The notes below the pieces were generated by a model, which was not told the origin of the DNA, searched no databases, and was given only the letters and a program-made list of their open reading frames with translations. A stretch of 64,000 bases of DNA from Prochlorococcus sp. AG-436-J02 (GTDB lineage: Bacteria > Cyanobacteriota > Cyanobacteriia > PCC-6307 > Cyanobiaceae). The position numbers and the translations under genes were made by a program. Positions 26,208 through 42,874 of this stretch are shown piece after piece (position 1 is the first letter of the stretch; each line of letters opens with the position of its first letter). The DNA is taken from assembly GCA_003212625.1 (NCBI GenBank), contig QCPI01000001.1, forward strand, positions 1-64,000, in the 5' to 3' direction.

Positions 26208-29200
26208 ATGAGCAGAAGCGCAATTCAGGTAGCCAAAGCAGCTACATATCTGCCTGATTTGGTTGAGGTGCAAAGATCAAGCTTTAAGTGGTTTTTGGAT
26301 AAAGGCTTGATAGAAGAATTAGACAACTTTTCTCCTATTACTGACTATACGGGTAAGCTTGAATTGCATTTTATTGGCGCAGAATATAGGCTTAAGCGTC
26401 CTCGGCATGATGTAGAAGAAGCAAAAAGAAGAGATGCAACTTTTGCTTCTCAGATGTATGTAACCTGTCGTTTAGTTAATAAAGAAACAGGAGAGATTAA
26501 AGAACAAGAAGTTTTTATAGGTGAATTACCTTTAATGACGGAACGAGGAACTTTTATAATAAATGGTGCTGAAAGAGTAATAGTTAACCAGATTGTTCGA
26601 AGTCCTGGAGTTTATTTCAAAGATGAACAAGATAAAAATGGAAGAAGAACTTATAATGCAAGTGTTATTCCTAATCGTGGTGCCTGGTTAAAGTTTGAAA
26701 CTGATAAGAATGATTTGTTGCATGTTCGTGTAGATAAAACAAGAAAAATCAATGCGCATGTCCTAATGAGAGCAATGGGTTTATCCGATAATGATGTGAT
26801 AGATAAATTACGACATCCTGAGTTTTACCAAAAGTCAATTGAGGCCGCAAATGAAGAAGGCATAAGTTCAGAAGATCAGGCTTTGCTAGAGCTGTATAAG
26901 AAGTTAAGACCAGGTGAGCCTCCATCAGTTAGTGGTGGCCAACAGCTACTGCAAACAAGATTTTTTGATCCAAAGCGTTATGACTTAGGAAGAGTTGGTA
27001 GATATAAAATAAATAAAAAATTACGCCTAACTATACCGGACAATTTAAGGACACTTACAAATGAAGATGTTCTTTCTACTTTAGATTATTTAATTAATTT
27101 AGAATTAGATGTAGGTGGAGCAACTTTGGATGATATTGATCATCTAGGAAATAGGCGAGTTAGGTCTGTTGGAGAGCTTTTACAAAATCAAGTACGAGTT
27201 GGTTTAAATAGACTTGAGCGGATAATTAAAGAGAGGATGACAGTTGGGGAAACTGACTCTCTTACTCCAGCGCAATTGGTTAATCCAAAACCTTTAGTTG
27301 CGGCAATAAAAGAATTTTTTGGTTCTAGTCAATTAAGTCAATTTATGGATCAAACCAATCCATTAGCTGAATTGACTCATAAAAGACGTATCTCTGCTTT
27401 GGGGCCAGGAGGATTAACTCGTGAAAGAGCTGGTTTTGCAGTGAGGGATATTCATCCGTCTCATTATGGAAGACTTTGTCCAATCGAAACTCCTGAAGGG
27501 CCAAATGCAGGTCTTATTAATTCATTAGCAACTCACGCACGAGTTAATGAATATGGTTTTATTGAAACACCATTTTGGAAGGTGGAGAATGGGAGATTGA
27601 TAAAAGAGGGAGATCCTATTTATTTGTCTGCGGATCTAGAAGATGAGTGCAGGGTTGCCCCAGGTGATGTAGCTACAGATGAAGAAGGAAAAATTTTAAC
27701 AGAGCTTGTTCCTGTTAGGTATCGACAAGATTTTGAAACGGTTTCTCCTGAGCAAGTTGATTATGTACAACTATCACCTGTGCAGGTTATTTCAGTAGCG
27801 GCATCTTTAATTCCATTTTTAGAACATGATGATGCTAATAGGGCTTTGATGGGTTCAAATATGCAAAGACAAGCAGTTCCTCTTTTGCGTCCCGAAAGAC
27901 CTTTAGTTGGAACAGGTTTAGAAACTCAAGTTGCTAGAGATTCAGGCATGGTTCCAATTTCAAAAGTCAACGGAACGGTAACTTATGTTGATGCGAATGC
28001 AATTGTCGTTACTGATGATGAAGGGAATGACCATACTCATTACTTGCAAAAATATCAGAGATCTAATCAAGATACCTGTTTAAATCATAGGCCTATAGTT
28101 TTTAATGGTGATTCAGTTATAGTTGGCCAAGTTTTAGCTGATGGATCGGCTTGTGAAGGAGGAGAGATAGCCCTTGGTCAAAATGTTTTAATTGCGTACA
28201 TGCCATGGGAGGGATACAACTATGAAGATGCAATTTTAGTTAGCGAAAGGTTGGTTAAAGATGATCTATATACTTCTGTCCACATAGAAAAATATGAAAT
28301 AGAAGCTCGTCAAACAAAATTAGGCCCTGAAGAAATAACAAGAGAAATACCAAATGTTTCAGAAGAAAGTCTTGGTAATTTGGATGAAATGGGAATTATT
28401 CGAATAGGAGCTTTTGTTGAAAGTGGAGATATTCTTGTTGGGAAAGTAACTCCTAAAGGGGAATCTGATCAACCACCAGAGGAAAAACTTTTAAGAGCTA
28501 TTTTTGGAGAAAAAGCAAGAGATGTAAGAGATAACTCTCTTCGAGTTCCTTCAACTGAGAGAGGAAGGGTAGTGGATGTGAGAATTTATACAAGAGAACA
28601 AGGTGATGAGTTACCTCCTGGAGCAAATATGGTTGTCCGAGTCTATGTCGCACAACGCAGAAAGATTCAAGTTGGCGATAAAATGGCTGGAAGGCATGGA
28701 AACAAAGGGATCATTAGTCGAATACTTCCTAGAGAAGATATGCCTTATCTGCCGGATGGTACACCTGTAGATATATGCCTCAATCCACTTGGTGTTCCAA
28801 GTCGAATGAATGTAGGGCAAGTCTTTGAGCTCCTTATGGGTTGGGCTGCTTCAAACTTGGATTGTAGGGTTAAAATCGTACCTTTTGATGAGATGTATGG
28901 ACCAGAGATGTCTAATCAGACTGTTCAATCTTATTTAAAAGAAGCGGCAAAGCAGCCAGGTAAGTCATGGGTCTACAACCCTGAGGACCCTGGGAAGTTG
29001 CTTCTTACGGATGGCCGTACTGGTGAGCCTTTTGATCAACCAGTCGCTGTTGGCTATGCCCATTTCTTAAAACTTGTACATCTAGTTGACGACAAAATTC
29101 ATGCTCGTTCGACAGGCCCATATTCATTGGTCACTCAACAACCTCTTGGCGGAAAGGCCCAGCAAGGTGGGCAGAGATTGGGAGAAATGGAAGTATGGGC

Positions 29201-29495
29201 ACTCGAAGCTTACGGGGCTGCATATACGTTGCAAGAACTTTTAACTGTGAAGTCCGATGATATGCAAGGTCGTAATGAAGCATTGAATTCTATTGTCAAA
29301 GGTAAACCAATTCCAAGACCGGGTACTCCAGAATCTTTCAAAGTTCTAATGAGAGAACTTCAGTCATTGGGATTAGATATTGGAGTTTATACAGATGATG
29401 GAAAAGAAGTTGATCTCATGCAAGATGTGAATCCACGTAGAAGCACACCAAGTAGACCTACCTATGAATCATTGGGTAGAGAGTACGAGGAGTAA
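26208..29495 (+). CDS. rpoB: RNA polymerase beta subunit
   Basis: A 1095-aa full-length beta subunit with family landmarks including [23 protein letters not shown], the rifampicin-pocket region [27 protein letters not shown], and [15 protein letters not shown] near the active centre. The C-terminal [28 protein letters not shown] is also present. The ATG start follows a 253-bp leader. First gene of rpoB-rpoC1-rpoC2. Confidence 0.99.
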   Translation: MSRSAIQVAKAATYLPDLVEVQRSSFKWFLDKGLIEELDNFSPITDYTGKLELHFIGAEYRLKRPRHDVEEAKRRDATFASQMYVTCRLVNKETGEIKEQEVFIGELPLMTERGTFIINGAERVIVNQIVRSPGVYFKDEQDKNGRRTYNASVIPNRGAWLKFETDKNDLLHVRVDKTRKINAHVLMRAMGLSDNDVIDKLRHPEFYQKSIEAANEEGISSEDQALLELYKKLRPGEPPSVSGGQQLLQTRFFDPKRYDLGRVGRYKINKKLRLTIPDNLRTLTNEDVLSTLDYLINLELDVGGATLDDIDHLGNRRVRSVGELLQNQVRVGLNRLERIIKERMTVGETDSLTPAQLVNPKPLVAAIKEFFGSSQLSQFMDQTNPLAELTHKRRISALGPGGLTRERAGFAVRDIHPSHYGRLCPIETPEGPNAGLINSLATHARVNEYGFIETPFWKVENGRLIKEGDPIYLSADLEDECRVAPGDVATDEEGKILTELVPVRYRQDFETVSPEQVDYVQLSPVQVISVAASLIPFLEHDDANRALMGSNMQRQAVPLLRPERPLVGTGLETQVARDSGMVPISKVNGTVTYVDANAIVVTDDEGNDHTHYLQKYQRSNQDTCLNHRPIVFNGDSVIVGQVLADGSACEGGEIALGQNVLIAYMPWEGYNYEDAILVSERLVKDDLYTSVHIEKYEIEARQTKLGPEEITREIPNVSEESLGNLDEMGIIRIGAFVESGDILVGKVTPKGESDQPPEEKLLRAIFGEKARDVRDNSLRVPSTERGRVVDVRIYTREQGDELPPGANMVVRVYVAQRRKIQVGDKMAGRHGNKGIISRILPREDMPYLPDGTPVDICLNPLGVPSRMNVGQVFELLMGWAASNLDCRVKIVPFDEMYGPEMSNQTVQSYLKEAAKQPGKSWVYNPEDPGKLLLTDGRTGEPFDQPVAVGYAHFLKLVHLVDDKIHARSTGPYSLVTQQPLGGKAQQGGQRLGEMEVWALEAYGAAYTLQELLTVKSDDMQGRNEALNSIVKGKPIPRPGTPESFKVLMRELQSLGLDIGVYTDDGKEVDLMQDVNPRRSTPSRPTYESLGREYEE

Positions 29496-29536
29496 TCGAC
29501 TCTATCGGAACAATCATTTAAACACCTAAATTTCTC

Positions 29537-31444
29537 ATGACTAATAGCAATCTCCGTACAGAAAATCATTTTGATTACGTCAAAATTAAGTTAGCTTCTC
29601 CTGAAAGAATAATGGAATGGGGGCAAAGAACTTTACCAAATGGCCAGGTTGTAGGTGAAGTTACGAAGCCTGAAACAATAAATTATCGAACGCTGAAGCC
29701 TGAGATGGACGGATTATTTTGTGAAAAGATTTTTGGTCCATCCAAAGATTGGGAATGTCATTGTGGAAAATATAAAAGGGTTAGACACCGTGGAATTGTT
29801 TGCGAGAGATGCGGTGTTGAAGTAACCGAAAGTCGTGTTAGAAGACATAGAATGGGATTTATCAAACTAGCTGCTCCGGTTTCGCACGTTTGGTATTTAA
29901 AAGGCATTCCTAGCTACGTAGCTATTTTATTAGATATGCCTTTAAGAGATGTCGAGCAGATTGTTTATTTTAATTGTTATGTTGTTTTAGATGTAGGAGA
30001 TAGTAAGGACCTTAAATATAAACAGCTATTAACTGAAGATGAATGGCTTGAAATTGAAGACGAAATTTATGCAGAGGATTCAACTATAGAGAATGAACCC
30101 ATTGTTGGGATAGGTGCAGAGGCATTAAAACAATTACTTGAAGATTTAAATCTAAAAGAGGTTGCAGAGCAATTGCGAGAAGAAATTGCAACAAGCAAAG
30201 GTCAGAAAAGGGCTAAGCTTATTAAAAGACTAAGGGTGATAGATAATTTTATTGCTACCAGTGCAAGTCCAGAATGGATGGTCTTAGATGCGATACCTGT
30301 AATACCTCCTGATTTAAGACCTATGGTTCAATTAGATGGGGGGAGATTTGCGACTTCAGATTTAAATGACTTGTATAGAAGAGTAATTAATAGGAATAAC
30401 CGGCTTGCTCGTCTCCAAGAGATTTTGGCTCCAGAGATAATCGTTAGGAATGAAAAAAGGATGTTACAAGAGGCTGTAGATGCATTAATTGATAACGGTA
30501 GAAGAGGGAGAACGGTTGTTGGTGCAAATAATCGTCCTTTGAAATCACTAAGCGATATTATTGAGGGTAAGCAAGGTAGATTCCGACAGAACCTTCTCGG
30601 AAAAAGAGTTGATTATTCTGGTCGTTCAGTAATAGTAGTTGGCCCTAAATTAAAAATGCATCAATGTGGATTGCCAAAAGAAATGGCAATCGAACTTTTT
30701 CAACCTTTTGTAATTCACAGATTAATTCGTCAGAATATTGTTAATAACATCAAAGCGGCAAAGAAATTGATTCAGAAAGCTGATGATGAGGTAATGCAGG
30801 TCTTACAGGAAGTCATAGATGGTCACCCAATTCTTCTAAACCGTGCCCCTACTTTACACCGATTAGGTATTCAAGCATTTGAGCCTAAATTAGTTGCTGG
30901 TAGAGCCATACAGCTACATCCATTAGTATGCCCAGCTTTTAATGCCGATTTTGATGGGGATCAAATGGCCGTTCATGTCCCATTAGCAATTGAGGCGCAG
31001 ACAGAAGCAAGAATGTTGATGCTAGCGAGTAACAATATTCTTTCCCCTGCAACTGGGGATCCAATTGTGACTCCATCTCAAGATATGGTTTTAGGTTCCT
31101 ATTACCTTACTGCGATTCAGCCTCAAGCTAGTCAACCTAAATTTGGAGATTATGCACAAACATATGCATCACTTGAAGACGTAATACAAGCTCTTGAAGA
31201 TAAAAGAATAGATCTACATGATTGGGTATGGGTTAGATTCTCTGGTGAAGTTGAGGATGACGATGAGCTTCAGAAACCTCGTAAGTCGGAGACTTTGCAA
31301 GATGGAACGCGTATTGAAGAATGGACATATCGACGAGATCGCTTTGATGAAGATGGAGGTTTAATTAGCCGTTATATATTGACTACTGTTGGTCGTGTCG
31401 TAATGAATCATACGATTATAGATGCTGTAGCAGCGACTTCATAA
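29537..31444 (+). CDS. rpoC1: RNA polymerase gamma subunit (N-terminal half of beta')
   Basis: This 635-aa cyanobacterial-type split beta' has a zinc ribbon, [20 protein letters not shown] (about residues 73-92). The catalytic Mg2+ loop is [12 protein letters not shown], and [14 protein letters not shown] precedes it. Splitting of rpoC into C1/C2 is diagnostic of cyanobacteria and plastids. It starts 41 bp after rpoB. Confidence 0.99.
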   Translation: MTNSNLRTENHFDYVKIKLASPERIMEWGQRTLPNGQVVGEVTKPETINYRTLKPEMDGLFCEKIFGPSKDWECHCGKYKRVRHRGIVCERCGVEVTESRVRRHRMGFIKLAAPVSHVWYLKGIPSYVAILLDMPLRDVEQIVYFNCYVVLDVGDSKDLKYKQLLTEDEWLEIEDEIYAEDSTIENEPIVGIGAEALKQLLEDLNLKEVAEQLREEIATSKGQKRAKLIKRLRVIDNFIATSASPEWMVLDAIPVIPPDLRPMVQLDGGRFATSDLNDLYRRVINRNNRLARLQEILAPEIIVRNEKRMLQEAVDALIDNGRRGRTVVGANNRPLKSLSDIIEGKQGRFRQNLLGKRVDYSGRSVIVVGPKLKMHQCGLPKEMAIELFQPFVIHRLIRQNIVNNIKAAKKLIQKADDEVMQVLQEVIDGHPILLNRAPTLHRLGIQAFEPKLVAGRAIQLHPLVCPAFNADFDGDQMAVHVPLAIEAQTEARMLMLASNNILSPATGDPIVTPSQDMVLGSYYLTAIQPQASQPKFGDYAQTYASLEDVIQALEDKRIDLHDWVWVRFSGEVEDDDELQKPRKSETLQDGTRIEEWTYRRDRFDEDGGLISRYILTTVGRVVMNHTIIDAVAATS

Positions 31445-35596
<4,152 letters not shown>

Positions 35597-35655
35597 AAAT
35601 TTTCGACAATACTTTTCTAAATTTTCTAACATTTATTTATTTACTTAACAGTTGA

Positions 35656-36887
<1,232 letters not shown>

Positions 36888-36914
36888 GTAAGTAAAAATC
36901 AAGTGTGAGTTCTT

Positions 36915-38666
36915 ATGGCATTTGTTGATTGGTTAATTTTAGGTATTTATTTAATGCTTTCCTTGGTATTGGGAATTTATATTTCATTAAAGAATCATAA
37001 TGAAGCAGATTACTTTGTTGCTGGTCGTCGTCTAAATGGTTTGCTTGCAGGTATGTCGATGGCTGCAACAACATTCTCAATTGATACACCTCTCTATGTC
37101 GCTGGTATTATTGGGACAAGAGGCTTGGCTGGAAACTGGGAGTGGTGGAGCTTTGGACTTGCCCATGTTGCTATGACAGTTATATTTGCTCCTCTTTGGA
37201 GGCGTAGTGGCGTATTAACTGATGCAGCATTCACTGAATTACGTTATAGTGGAAAACCAGCATCTTACTTAAGAGGTATAAAAGCATTTTTACTTGCTGT
37301 TCCGATTAATTGTATTGGTATTGGTTATGCTTTTTTGGCAATGCGTAAGGTTGCTGAATCATTAGGAGTAGTCGATGGACATATCGTTTTGGGGGTGTTT
37401 ACTGACACGATACTTTTAATGCTTTTAGTTGCTTTGTTTTTACTTCTTTACACTGTATTAGGTGGACTTTGGGCAGTAGTGGTTAATGATTTTGTACAAC
37501 TAATATTGGCTCTTGTAGGTGCTTTCGCTGTTTGCTATGTGGCACTCGATGCTTCAGGTGGCATGACAGATTTGTTAGTCAAGCTAGAGGAGTTAGATCG
37601 ACCTGAACTACTCTCTTTATTCCCTTGGGAATTTGATAAAGATGGGTTGAGCTGGCTTGATGCTTCGGGGATAAGCATTACTACTTTTATGGCTTTTATT
37701 TCTTTACAGTGGTGGAGCTTTAGACATAGTGATGGTGGTGGGGAATTTATTCAACGCTTATTGGCTACGAAAGATGAAAAACAAGCAACTTTGGCAGGAA
37801 TAGTTTTCTTAATTGTTAATTATCTTATTCGCAGTTGGCTTTGGATTTTAGTTGGATTGGCTGCTTTAGTTTTGTTACCTTATCAAACAGATTGGGAATT
37901 AAGTTATCCAAAACTCGCTGTTACTTATTTACCACCTGTGGGTCTTGGATTAGTTGTTGTTTCAATGGTCGCTGCATTTATGAGTACCATAAGCACTTCA
38001 ATAAATTGGGGAGCAAGTTATCTATCTCATGATCTTTACAAAAGATTTATAAGGCCATCGGCTGGTGCCCGAGAAATGATTCTTATAGGTCAATTGTCAA
38101 GTATTTTATTGCTTGTAATTGGAGTCATTACAGCTTTCTTTAGCAACAGTATTGGATCAATGTTTAGACTCGTTATTGCGATAGGTACGGGACCAGGTGC
38201 TGTTCTTGTCCTTAGATGGTTTTGGTGGCGAATTAACGCACTAACAGAACTTTCTGCAATGCTCAGTGGTTTTATTATAGGTCTAATTACTTCAGTTTCT
38301 CCCTACTTAAGAATTGATGATTTTGGTAAAAGACTTTTATTTACTACGGCATTTACTGCTGTCATATGGTTGCTTACTTTATTTTTCACTGAACCAGAGT
38401 CAGAAGAAACTCTTAATAAATTTGTTATGGAGGTAAAGCCTCCAGGCCCAGGTTGGGGGAAAATAAGAAAAAAATTAAATTTAGATTCAGCTGACTCTTT
38501 TTTAGTTCTTGGATCTCGTTTTGTTTTAGGTTCAGGAATTCTATATGGGTCTATGCTAAGCATTGGAGCTTTCTTATTACACCAAGAACGCAGCGGTTGG
38601 ATTGCACTTTCCATTGCGGTCTGTTGTGTCTTTTTAATTAAGAAAACAAGATTAATACCTCAATAA
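36915..38666 (+). CDS. Sodium:solute symporter family (SSS) transporter
   Basis: This 583-aa polytopic protein has about 13 membrane helices and begins MAFVDWLILGIYLMLSLVLGIYIS. NEADYFVAGRRLNGLLAGMSMAATTFSIDTP is the conserved SSS N-terminal signature. The N-terminus of the family binds Na+. Substrates in the family range from sugars and proline to pantothenate; the substrate here cannot be assigned. It starts 27 bp after rlmN. Confidence 0.9.
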   Translation: MAFVDWLILGIYLMLSLVLGIYISLKNHNEADYFVAGRRLNGLLAGMSMAATTFSIDTPLYVAGIIGTRGLAGNWEWWSFGLAHVAMTVIFAPLWRRSGVLTDAAFTELRYSGKPASYLRGIKAFLLAVPINCIGIGYAFLAMRKVAESLGVVDGHIVLGVFTDTILLMLLVALFLLLYTVLGGLWAVVVNDFVQLILALVGAFAVCYVALDASGGMTDLLVKLEELDRPELLSLFPWEFDKDGLSWLDASGISITTFMAFISLQWWSFRHSDGGGEFIQRLLATKDEKQATLAGIVFLIVNYLIRSWLWILVGLAALVLLPYQTDWELSYPKLAVTYLPPVGLGLVVVSMVAAFMSTISTSINWGASYLSHDLYKRFIRPSAGAREMILIGQLSSILLLVIGVITAFFSNSIGSMFRLVIAIGTGPGAVLVLRWFWWRINALTELSAMLSGFIIGLITSVSPYLRIDDFGKRLLFTTAFTAVIWLLTLFFTEPESEETLNKFVMEVKPPGPGWGKIRKKLNLDSADSFLVLGSRFVLGSGILYGSMLSIGAFLLHQERSGWIALSIAVCCVFLIKKTRLIPQ

Positions 38667-38731
38667 GTTGACCCCACATGTCCAAATTGTCAAAATTTAG
38701 AGCAGAATGGTGATCTAATTAATTTGAAACC

Positions 38732-38857
38732 TTGGGTTTTTTACGTACAACTCTTTTCCCTATTTTAATTGTGGTACTTTTCGGTGTTGCTTTGTTGGCA
38801 GTTAGCGCTCGTATATGGCTCCCTGGGGATATGCTTGCACCAGCACCAATTAATTAA
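38732..38857 (+). CDS. Single-helix small membrane protein, 41 aa
   Basis: Below the ORF-track cutoff. From TTG at 38732 the frame reads GFLRTTLFPILIVVLFGVALLAVSARIWLPGDMLAPAPIN: a short basic start, one transmembrane helix and a proline-rich end. An in-frame stop just upstream makes the TTG the only plausible start. The sequence looks conserved and protein-like. The function is unknown; one-helix subunits of photosynthetic or NDH complexes look like this. Confidence 0.65.
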   Translation: MGFLRTTLFPILIVVLFGVALLAVSARIWLPGDMLAPAPIN

Positions 38858-38881
38858 GTTTGCTCTTCTTTTGTCAGAGCT

Positions 38882-39691
38882 ATGAATGATGAAAATCAAA
38901 AATTAAGTAAAGAAGGCTTGGCTAATTTGGCCATAGATCCTGATCTCTTAGCTAGAGAATTAGCTGCTCAATTAGCAGGAGATCCTTTAGATGAAATTGA
39001 AATAGATAAAACCGATGAAGATTTAGTTACTTCATCAAAAGAATGTGATCTTGCTTTGAAATGGCTCCAATCAGGGAATGAAGAAAGACTTCAGGGATTA
39101 AGGGTCTTTTGCGAGCATAGAGATCCTAGAGCTCTTCCCTTCTTAGTACCTTTGCTTGACGAACCTTCTCCTGTTGTGAGGATGAGCGCTGTTTATGCTT
39201 TAGGTAGAAACCCTTGCCCTCAAGCTGTAGATCTTTTATTGCATTTATTGAAGTTTGACAGTAATGCTTATGTTCGAAAAGCTACTGCTTGGAGTCTTGG
39301 AAATTACTCTGAGGCCCCTGTCTTAGAACCTTTGATTAATGCATTAAAACAAGATGTTGCGGCTGTTCGATTGTGGGCATCAAGCTCTTTAGCAGAGGTG
39401 GGGCTTAATTCGTCAGAAAGCTCTTTCCCCGCAGCTAATCAATTACTTGAAAGTTTGCAAGTTGATGGTGAACCAATAGTGAGAAGTAACTGTATTTGGT
39501 CACTGGGACACCTTTATAGCCTTTTGAGTGAGGAAATCAAAATTCAAATAGAAGAGACTTTTATTTCTATTCTATTAAATGATAGAGAGCCTTCTGTCAG
39601 GTACGAAGCCAGGATCGCTTTGGAGCAATTGGATAATCCAAAGGTCCAACAAAAATTAAAATCACTAATTGATGATGGCCAATTGGTTTAA
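38882..39691 (+). CDS. HEAT/armadillo-type repeat protein
   Basis: This 269-aa protein has five to six HEAT/PBS-lyase-type repeats (DPRALPFLVPLLDEPSPVVRMSAVYALGR; KATAWSLGNYSEAPVLEPLINALK; SVRYEARIALEQL). Such alpha-solenoids include phycobilin lyases and adaptor proteins, so the exact partner is unknown. It starts at an ATG 24 bp after the 41-aa gene. The DUF2997-ycf35 cluster follows 88 bp later. Confidence 0.85.
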   Translation: MNDENQKLSKEGLANLAIDPDLLARELAAQLAGDPLDEIEIDKTDEDLVTSSKECDLALKWLQSGNEERLQGLRVFCEHRDPRALPFLVPLLDEPSPVVRMSAVYALGRNPCPQAVDLLLHLLKFDSNAYVRKATAWSLGNYSEAPVLEPLINALKQDVAAVRLWASSSLAEVGLNSSESSFPAANQLLESLQVDGEPIVRSNCIWSLGHLYSLLSEEIKIQIEETFISILLNDREPSVRYEARIALEQLDNPKVQQKLKSLIDDGQLV

Positions 39692-39779
39692 TTTTTGGTA
39701 CAAAAACACTTCGTTGTAATAAAAAATTCGCGAAACTATACTTTTTTTCTATATCATCAGTGACCAAAGGGTCTTTTAC

Positions 39780-39983
39780 ATGCCACAAAGGACATTGCGC
39801 TTTAAAATTCGACAAGATGGACGTGTTGAGGAAACCGTCGAAGGTCTTGTTGGTGAAGCATGTATCAATTTAACAGAGAAACTTGAAGATGCCTTAGGTA
39901 CCGTTGAGCGGAGAGAATCAACTTCTGATATGTTTCTTCGTGAAAAGGTTCAAAAACAGACTATTCCTGCAGAAATTAACTGA
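39780..39983 (+). CDS. DUF2997 protein
   Basis: This 67-aa protein is TLRFKIRQDGRVEETVEGLVGEACINLTEKLEDALG, the usual DUF2997 sequence. It is regularly found before the Ycf35 (DUF1257) gene in cyanobacteria, as here, where the stop and start codons overlap. The function is unknown, though the gene pair is conserved. Confidence 0.85.
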   Translation: MPQRTLRFKIRQDGRVEETVEGLVGEACINLTEKLEDALGTVERRESTSDMFLREKVQKQTIPAEIN

Positions 39984-40375
39984 TGTCACATTTCAGCACA
40001 GTAAAAACTCAACTTCGTAAGAAAGAGTTCTTAAAACAGGCTCTTATAGATTTAGGCTATTTACCTAATGAAGGTGAAAATCTTGTTAGAGGATATAGAG
40101 GTCAAGCAGTCAAAGCTGAAATGACTGTGGAAATGAATAAAGGGGGTGATGTTGGATTTCGCTTTAATGAAGGAACAAAATCTTATGAGTTAGTCACTGA
40201 CTTGGATCTATGGAAACAATCTATACCTGTGGAAAGATTCTTGGCTCAAGTTACTCAAAGATATGCTTTTCATACTGTTTTAGAATCTACGGCAAAGGAG
40301 GGATTCCAAATTTCTGATCAAAAGCGAAATATAGATGGATCAATAGAACTGGTTGTTACTCGTTGGGATCCTTAA
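39983..40375 (+). CDS. ycf35: Ycf35 (DUF1257) protein
   Basis: This 130-aa protein begins MSHFSTVKTQLRKKEFLKQALIDLGY and matches Ycf35, a protein of cyanobacteria and red-lineage plastids of unknown function. It overlaps the DUF2997 stop by one base. The ferredoxin gene follows after 15 bp. Confidence 0.88.
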   Translation: MSHFSTVKTQLRKKEFLKQALIDLGYLPNEGENLVRGYRGQAVKAEMTVEMNKGGDVGFRFNEGTKSYELVTDLDLWKQSIPVERFLAQVTQRYAFHTVLESTAKEGFQISDQKRNIDGSIELVVTRWDP

Positions 40376-40390
40376 GACTGCTTCTTAACA

Positions 40391-40810
40391 TTGACTTTTG
40401 ATCCAAGCGCAGCATTTGAAACTGACTCTCGTGTATATCAGAACTCAACTGATATGTATGATCCAAATGTTGCATTCGAAGCTGCCAATAATGAAGATTT
40501 TGCTCTTAGTGGTAGAGATCCAGTCTTAGGAGGCAAGTTAAGGGAAAAAGCTGTTTGGGTTGATGAGAGAAAATGTATAGGCTGTACATACTGCAGCTCA
40601 GTTGCTACTAACACTTTTGCAATGGAACCTGAACAAGGTAGAGCAAGAGCGTTTAGACAAGATGGAGATGGTGATGAATTAATACAAGAAGCCATAGATA
40701 CCTGTCCTGTTGATTGCATTGAATGGGTTCCTTTTGAAGACTTAAATAAATTGGGAGAAGTTATAAGAAATCATCATTTTAGGAATTTAGGCTTGCCTCC
40801 TGTTACTTGA
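40391..40810 (+). CDS. [4Fe-4S] ferredoxin
   Basis: This 139-aa protein has a ~50-residue N-terminal extension and a ferredoxin domain with CxxCxxC at C62, C65 and C68 (KCIGCTYCSS) and CPVDC at C105/C109. It is therefore a single [4Fe-4S] cluster protein with a fifth Cys. The start is a TTG at 40391. The conserved order DUF2997-ycf35-ferredoxin suggests these act together; the electron partner is not known. Confidence 0.87.
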   Translation: MTFDPSAAFETDSRVYQNSTDMYDPNVAFEAANNEDFALSGRDPVLGGKLREKAVWVDERKCIGCTYCSSVATNTFAMEPEQGRARAFRQDGDGDELIQEAIDTCPVDCIEWVPFEDLNKLGEVIRNHHFRNLGLPPVT

Positions 40811-40826
40811 TTCTTAAACGATTAAA

Positions 40827-42053
40827 TTGACAAGAAATCAAGGTAGTAAAAATCATTCAATCCCATTTAGACGATTTGGGCGAACAGAAATTCAAATGCC
40901 TGTTTTATCTCTTGGAGGGATGCGCTTTCAACAAAGTTGGAAGGATTTAGACCCTAAAGAGATTAACAACGAACAACAAGATATCTTGCATAAAACTATT
41001 AGGCATGCTTCTCAAAAAGGTCTTCATCACATAGAAACTGCTCGTCATTATGGGACCTCAGAACTTCAGATAGGATGGGCTTTGGGTAAAATCGATGACC
41101 CAAAAAGAATTTTGCAAACAAAAATTCCGCCGAATAATGATCCTTCGATTTTCGAGCAAGAACTTGAGTTGAGTTTAAGTAGATTAGGCTCTGAGAAAAT
41201 AGATTTATTAGCCATTCATGGTATTAATCTTCCAGAGCACTTGGATATGACTATTCGTCCTAATGGATGTCTAGATATTGTTCGTCGTTGGCAAAAAAAT
41301 GGTCTTGTTGGTCATATTGGTTTTTCCACTCATGCCAGGATTGATCTGATAATTAAAACAATTGAAACAGGCTTTTTTGATTATGTGAATTTGCATTGGT
41401 ATTTTATTCGGCAGGACAACGAACAAGCTATACAGGCAGCTAATGATAATGATATGGGGGTTTTTATTATAAGTCCTACTGATAAAGGAGGTCATTTACA
41501 CACTCCTTCATTGAAACTTTTAGAGTTATGTAGTCCTTTGCACCCAATAGAATTTAATGATCTTTTTTGTTTGAATGATAAAAGAATTCATACATTAAGT
41601 GTTGGAGCGTCTAAGCCTGAGGATCTTGATATTCATTTAAATGCAGTTTCTAAAATGGACAGAATTAATGGGTTGATTGATATTGTAGAAAAGAGACTAA
41701 TATACGCCTCATATAAGACCCTTGGGAAGTCATGGCTAACTACTTGGAATGTAGGATTGCCTCGCTGGGATCAAACACCAGGAGAAATAAACATCCCTGT
41801 ATTGTTATGGTTAAATAATTTATTAGAGGCTTGGGACATGGAAAGCTTTGCTAAAGATCGTTATGGTCTTTTAGGTAGAGGTGGACATTGGTTCCCAGGA
41901 TCAAACGCAGATTGTATAGATTGTGAAGTGAGCGAGGAGGACTTGAAAAAAGTTTTGCTTAATAGCCCTTGGAGTTCTGAAATCCCTTTTGTGCTTAGAA
42001 AATTAAAAGATCGATTGGGTGGAAAAAGAAGAGATAGATTGTGGGGAATTTAA
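40827..42053 (+). CDS. Aldo/keto reductase family protein
   Basis: This 408-aa protein begins with the family opening IPFRRFGRTEIQMPVLSLGGMRF, has the catalytic Tyr in HIETARHYGTSE and the Lys in LQTKIPP, and follows the AKR TIM-barrel pattern. A C-terminal extension contains DCIDCEVSEED, resembling the degraded Fe-S tail of some AKRs. It is an NADPH-dependent carbonyl reductase with unknown substrate. The start is a TTG 16 bp after the ferredoxin gene. The last 4 bp overlap the convergent rsmG. Confidence 0.87.
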   Translation: MTRNQGSKNHSIPFRRFGRTEIQMPVLSLGGMRFQQSWKDLDPKEINNEQQDILHKTIRHASQKGLHHIETARHYGTSELQIGWALGKIDDPKRILQTKIPPNNDPSIFEQELELSLSRLGSEKIDLLAIHGINLPEHLDMTIRPNGCLDIVRRWQKNGLVGHIGFSTHARIDLIIKTIETGFFDYVNLHWYFIRQDNEQAIQAANDNDMGVFIISPTDKGGHLHTPSLKLLELCSPLHPIEFNDLFCLNDKRIHTLSVGASKPEDLDIHLNAVSKMDRINGLIDIVEKRLIYASYKTLGKSWLTTWNVGLPRWDQTPGEINIPVLLWLNNLLEAWDMESFAKDRYGLLGRGGHWFPGSNADCIDCEVSEEDLKKVLLNSPWSSEIPFVLRKLKDRLGGKRRDRLWGI

Positions 42054-42796
42054 TAACCTAATGGTTGCTTTTTTGGTGTGCCAATTGATCTTGGAAATTT
42101 ATTGGGACATTTATTCATAGGTTTAATTCTAATAATATTTCTAATACCGCGATTATTAGGAAGTAAAAATTTTTGCGTACGTTGGATTTCTGCATTGAGT
42201 TCCTTCAAGGCTTGGTTTAGCTTTTGTTCCTCTGTCTCGTTCCAGTTCCCTTTGTATATGAGCGCTTGACCTCTCGAATTCAAAAAAGGGACTAGATATT
42301 CTGCTACTACAGTTGCCGGAGCAACCGCTCTGGCAATGGCATAGTCAAACTTACTTCTTAAAATTGGATCCTTTCCTGCAGATTCAGCTCGCTCGGTTAA
42401 GATTGTGATTCGAGAACTTAATCCAATTTCTTTAGATACTTCTTTTAAAAAAGTTGTTTTTTTATTTGAAGAATCTAAAAGAGTGACTTTTGAATTTGGA
42501 ATAGCTATGGCTATGGCGATACCAGGGAATCCACAGCCAGAACCGATATCAATATATTTATGAGAAGGTTTTGGGCAATGAAGTTCTTCATGAAGTGGCA
42601 ACAAGCTATCACATACTTGTGAAGTCCAGAAATCATCTCCATCGACTAAACGAGTAAGGTTGGTCTTCTGATTCCATTCTTTAAGTAACTTTTGCAAATG
42701 GATAAATTGAGTTAATTGTTTTTCACTTGGCACCCATTTAAGCTCATTCCATATCTTGAGATGAGTTGCTTTTTTGTTGTTTTTATTAGTAGACAT
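42050..42796 (-). CDS. rsmG: 16S rRNA (guanine527-N7)-methyltransferase
   Basis: A 248-aa RsmG/GidB with SAM-binding motif DIGSGCGFPGIAIAIA, SKVTLLDSSNKKTTFL, and downstream DYAIARAVAP. It methylates G527 of 16S rRNA, and its loss gives streptomycin resistance in other bacteria. It is convergent with the aldo/keto reductase (4-bp overlap) and divergent from the J-domain gene. Confidence 0.95.
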   Translation of the reverse strand: MSTNKNNKKATHLKIWNELKWVPSEKQLTQFIHLQKLLKEWNQKTNLTRLVDGDDFWTSQVCDSLLPLHEELHCPKPSHKYIDIGSGCGFPGIAIAIAIPNSKVTLLDSSNKKTTFLKEVSKEIGLSSRITILTERAESAGKDPILRSKFDYAIARAVAPATVVAEYLVPFLNSRGQALIYKGNWNETEEQKLNQALKELNAEIQRTQKFLLPNNRGIRNIIRIKPMNKCPNKFPRSIGTPKKQPLGY

Positions 42797-42874
42797 TTGG
42801 AATTGTTTTTTAAAATAGTCAGTCCTGAGATATTTAGATAAAATCTATTTATTATTAGATCATATTTTCTTTAG

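Noticed and set aside
28611-28820. 69-aa antisense ORF in rpoB
   Set aside because: Shadow of rpoB coding sequence without independent support.
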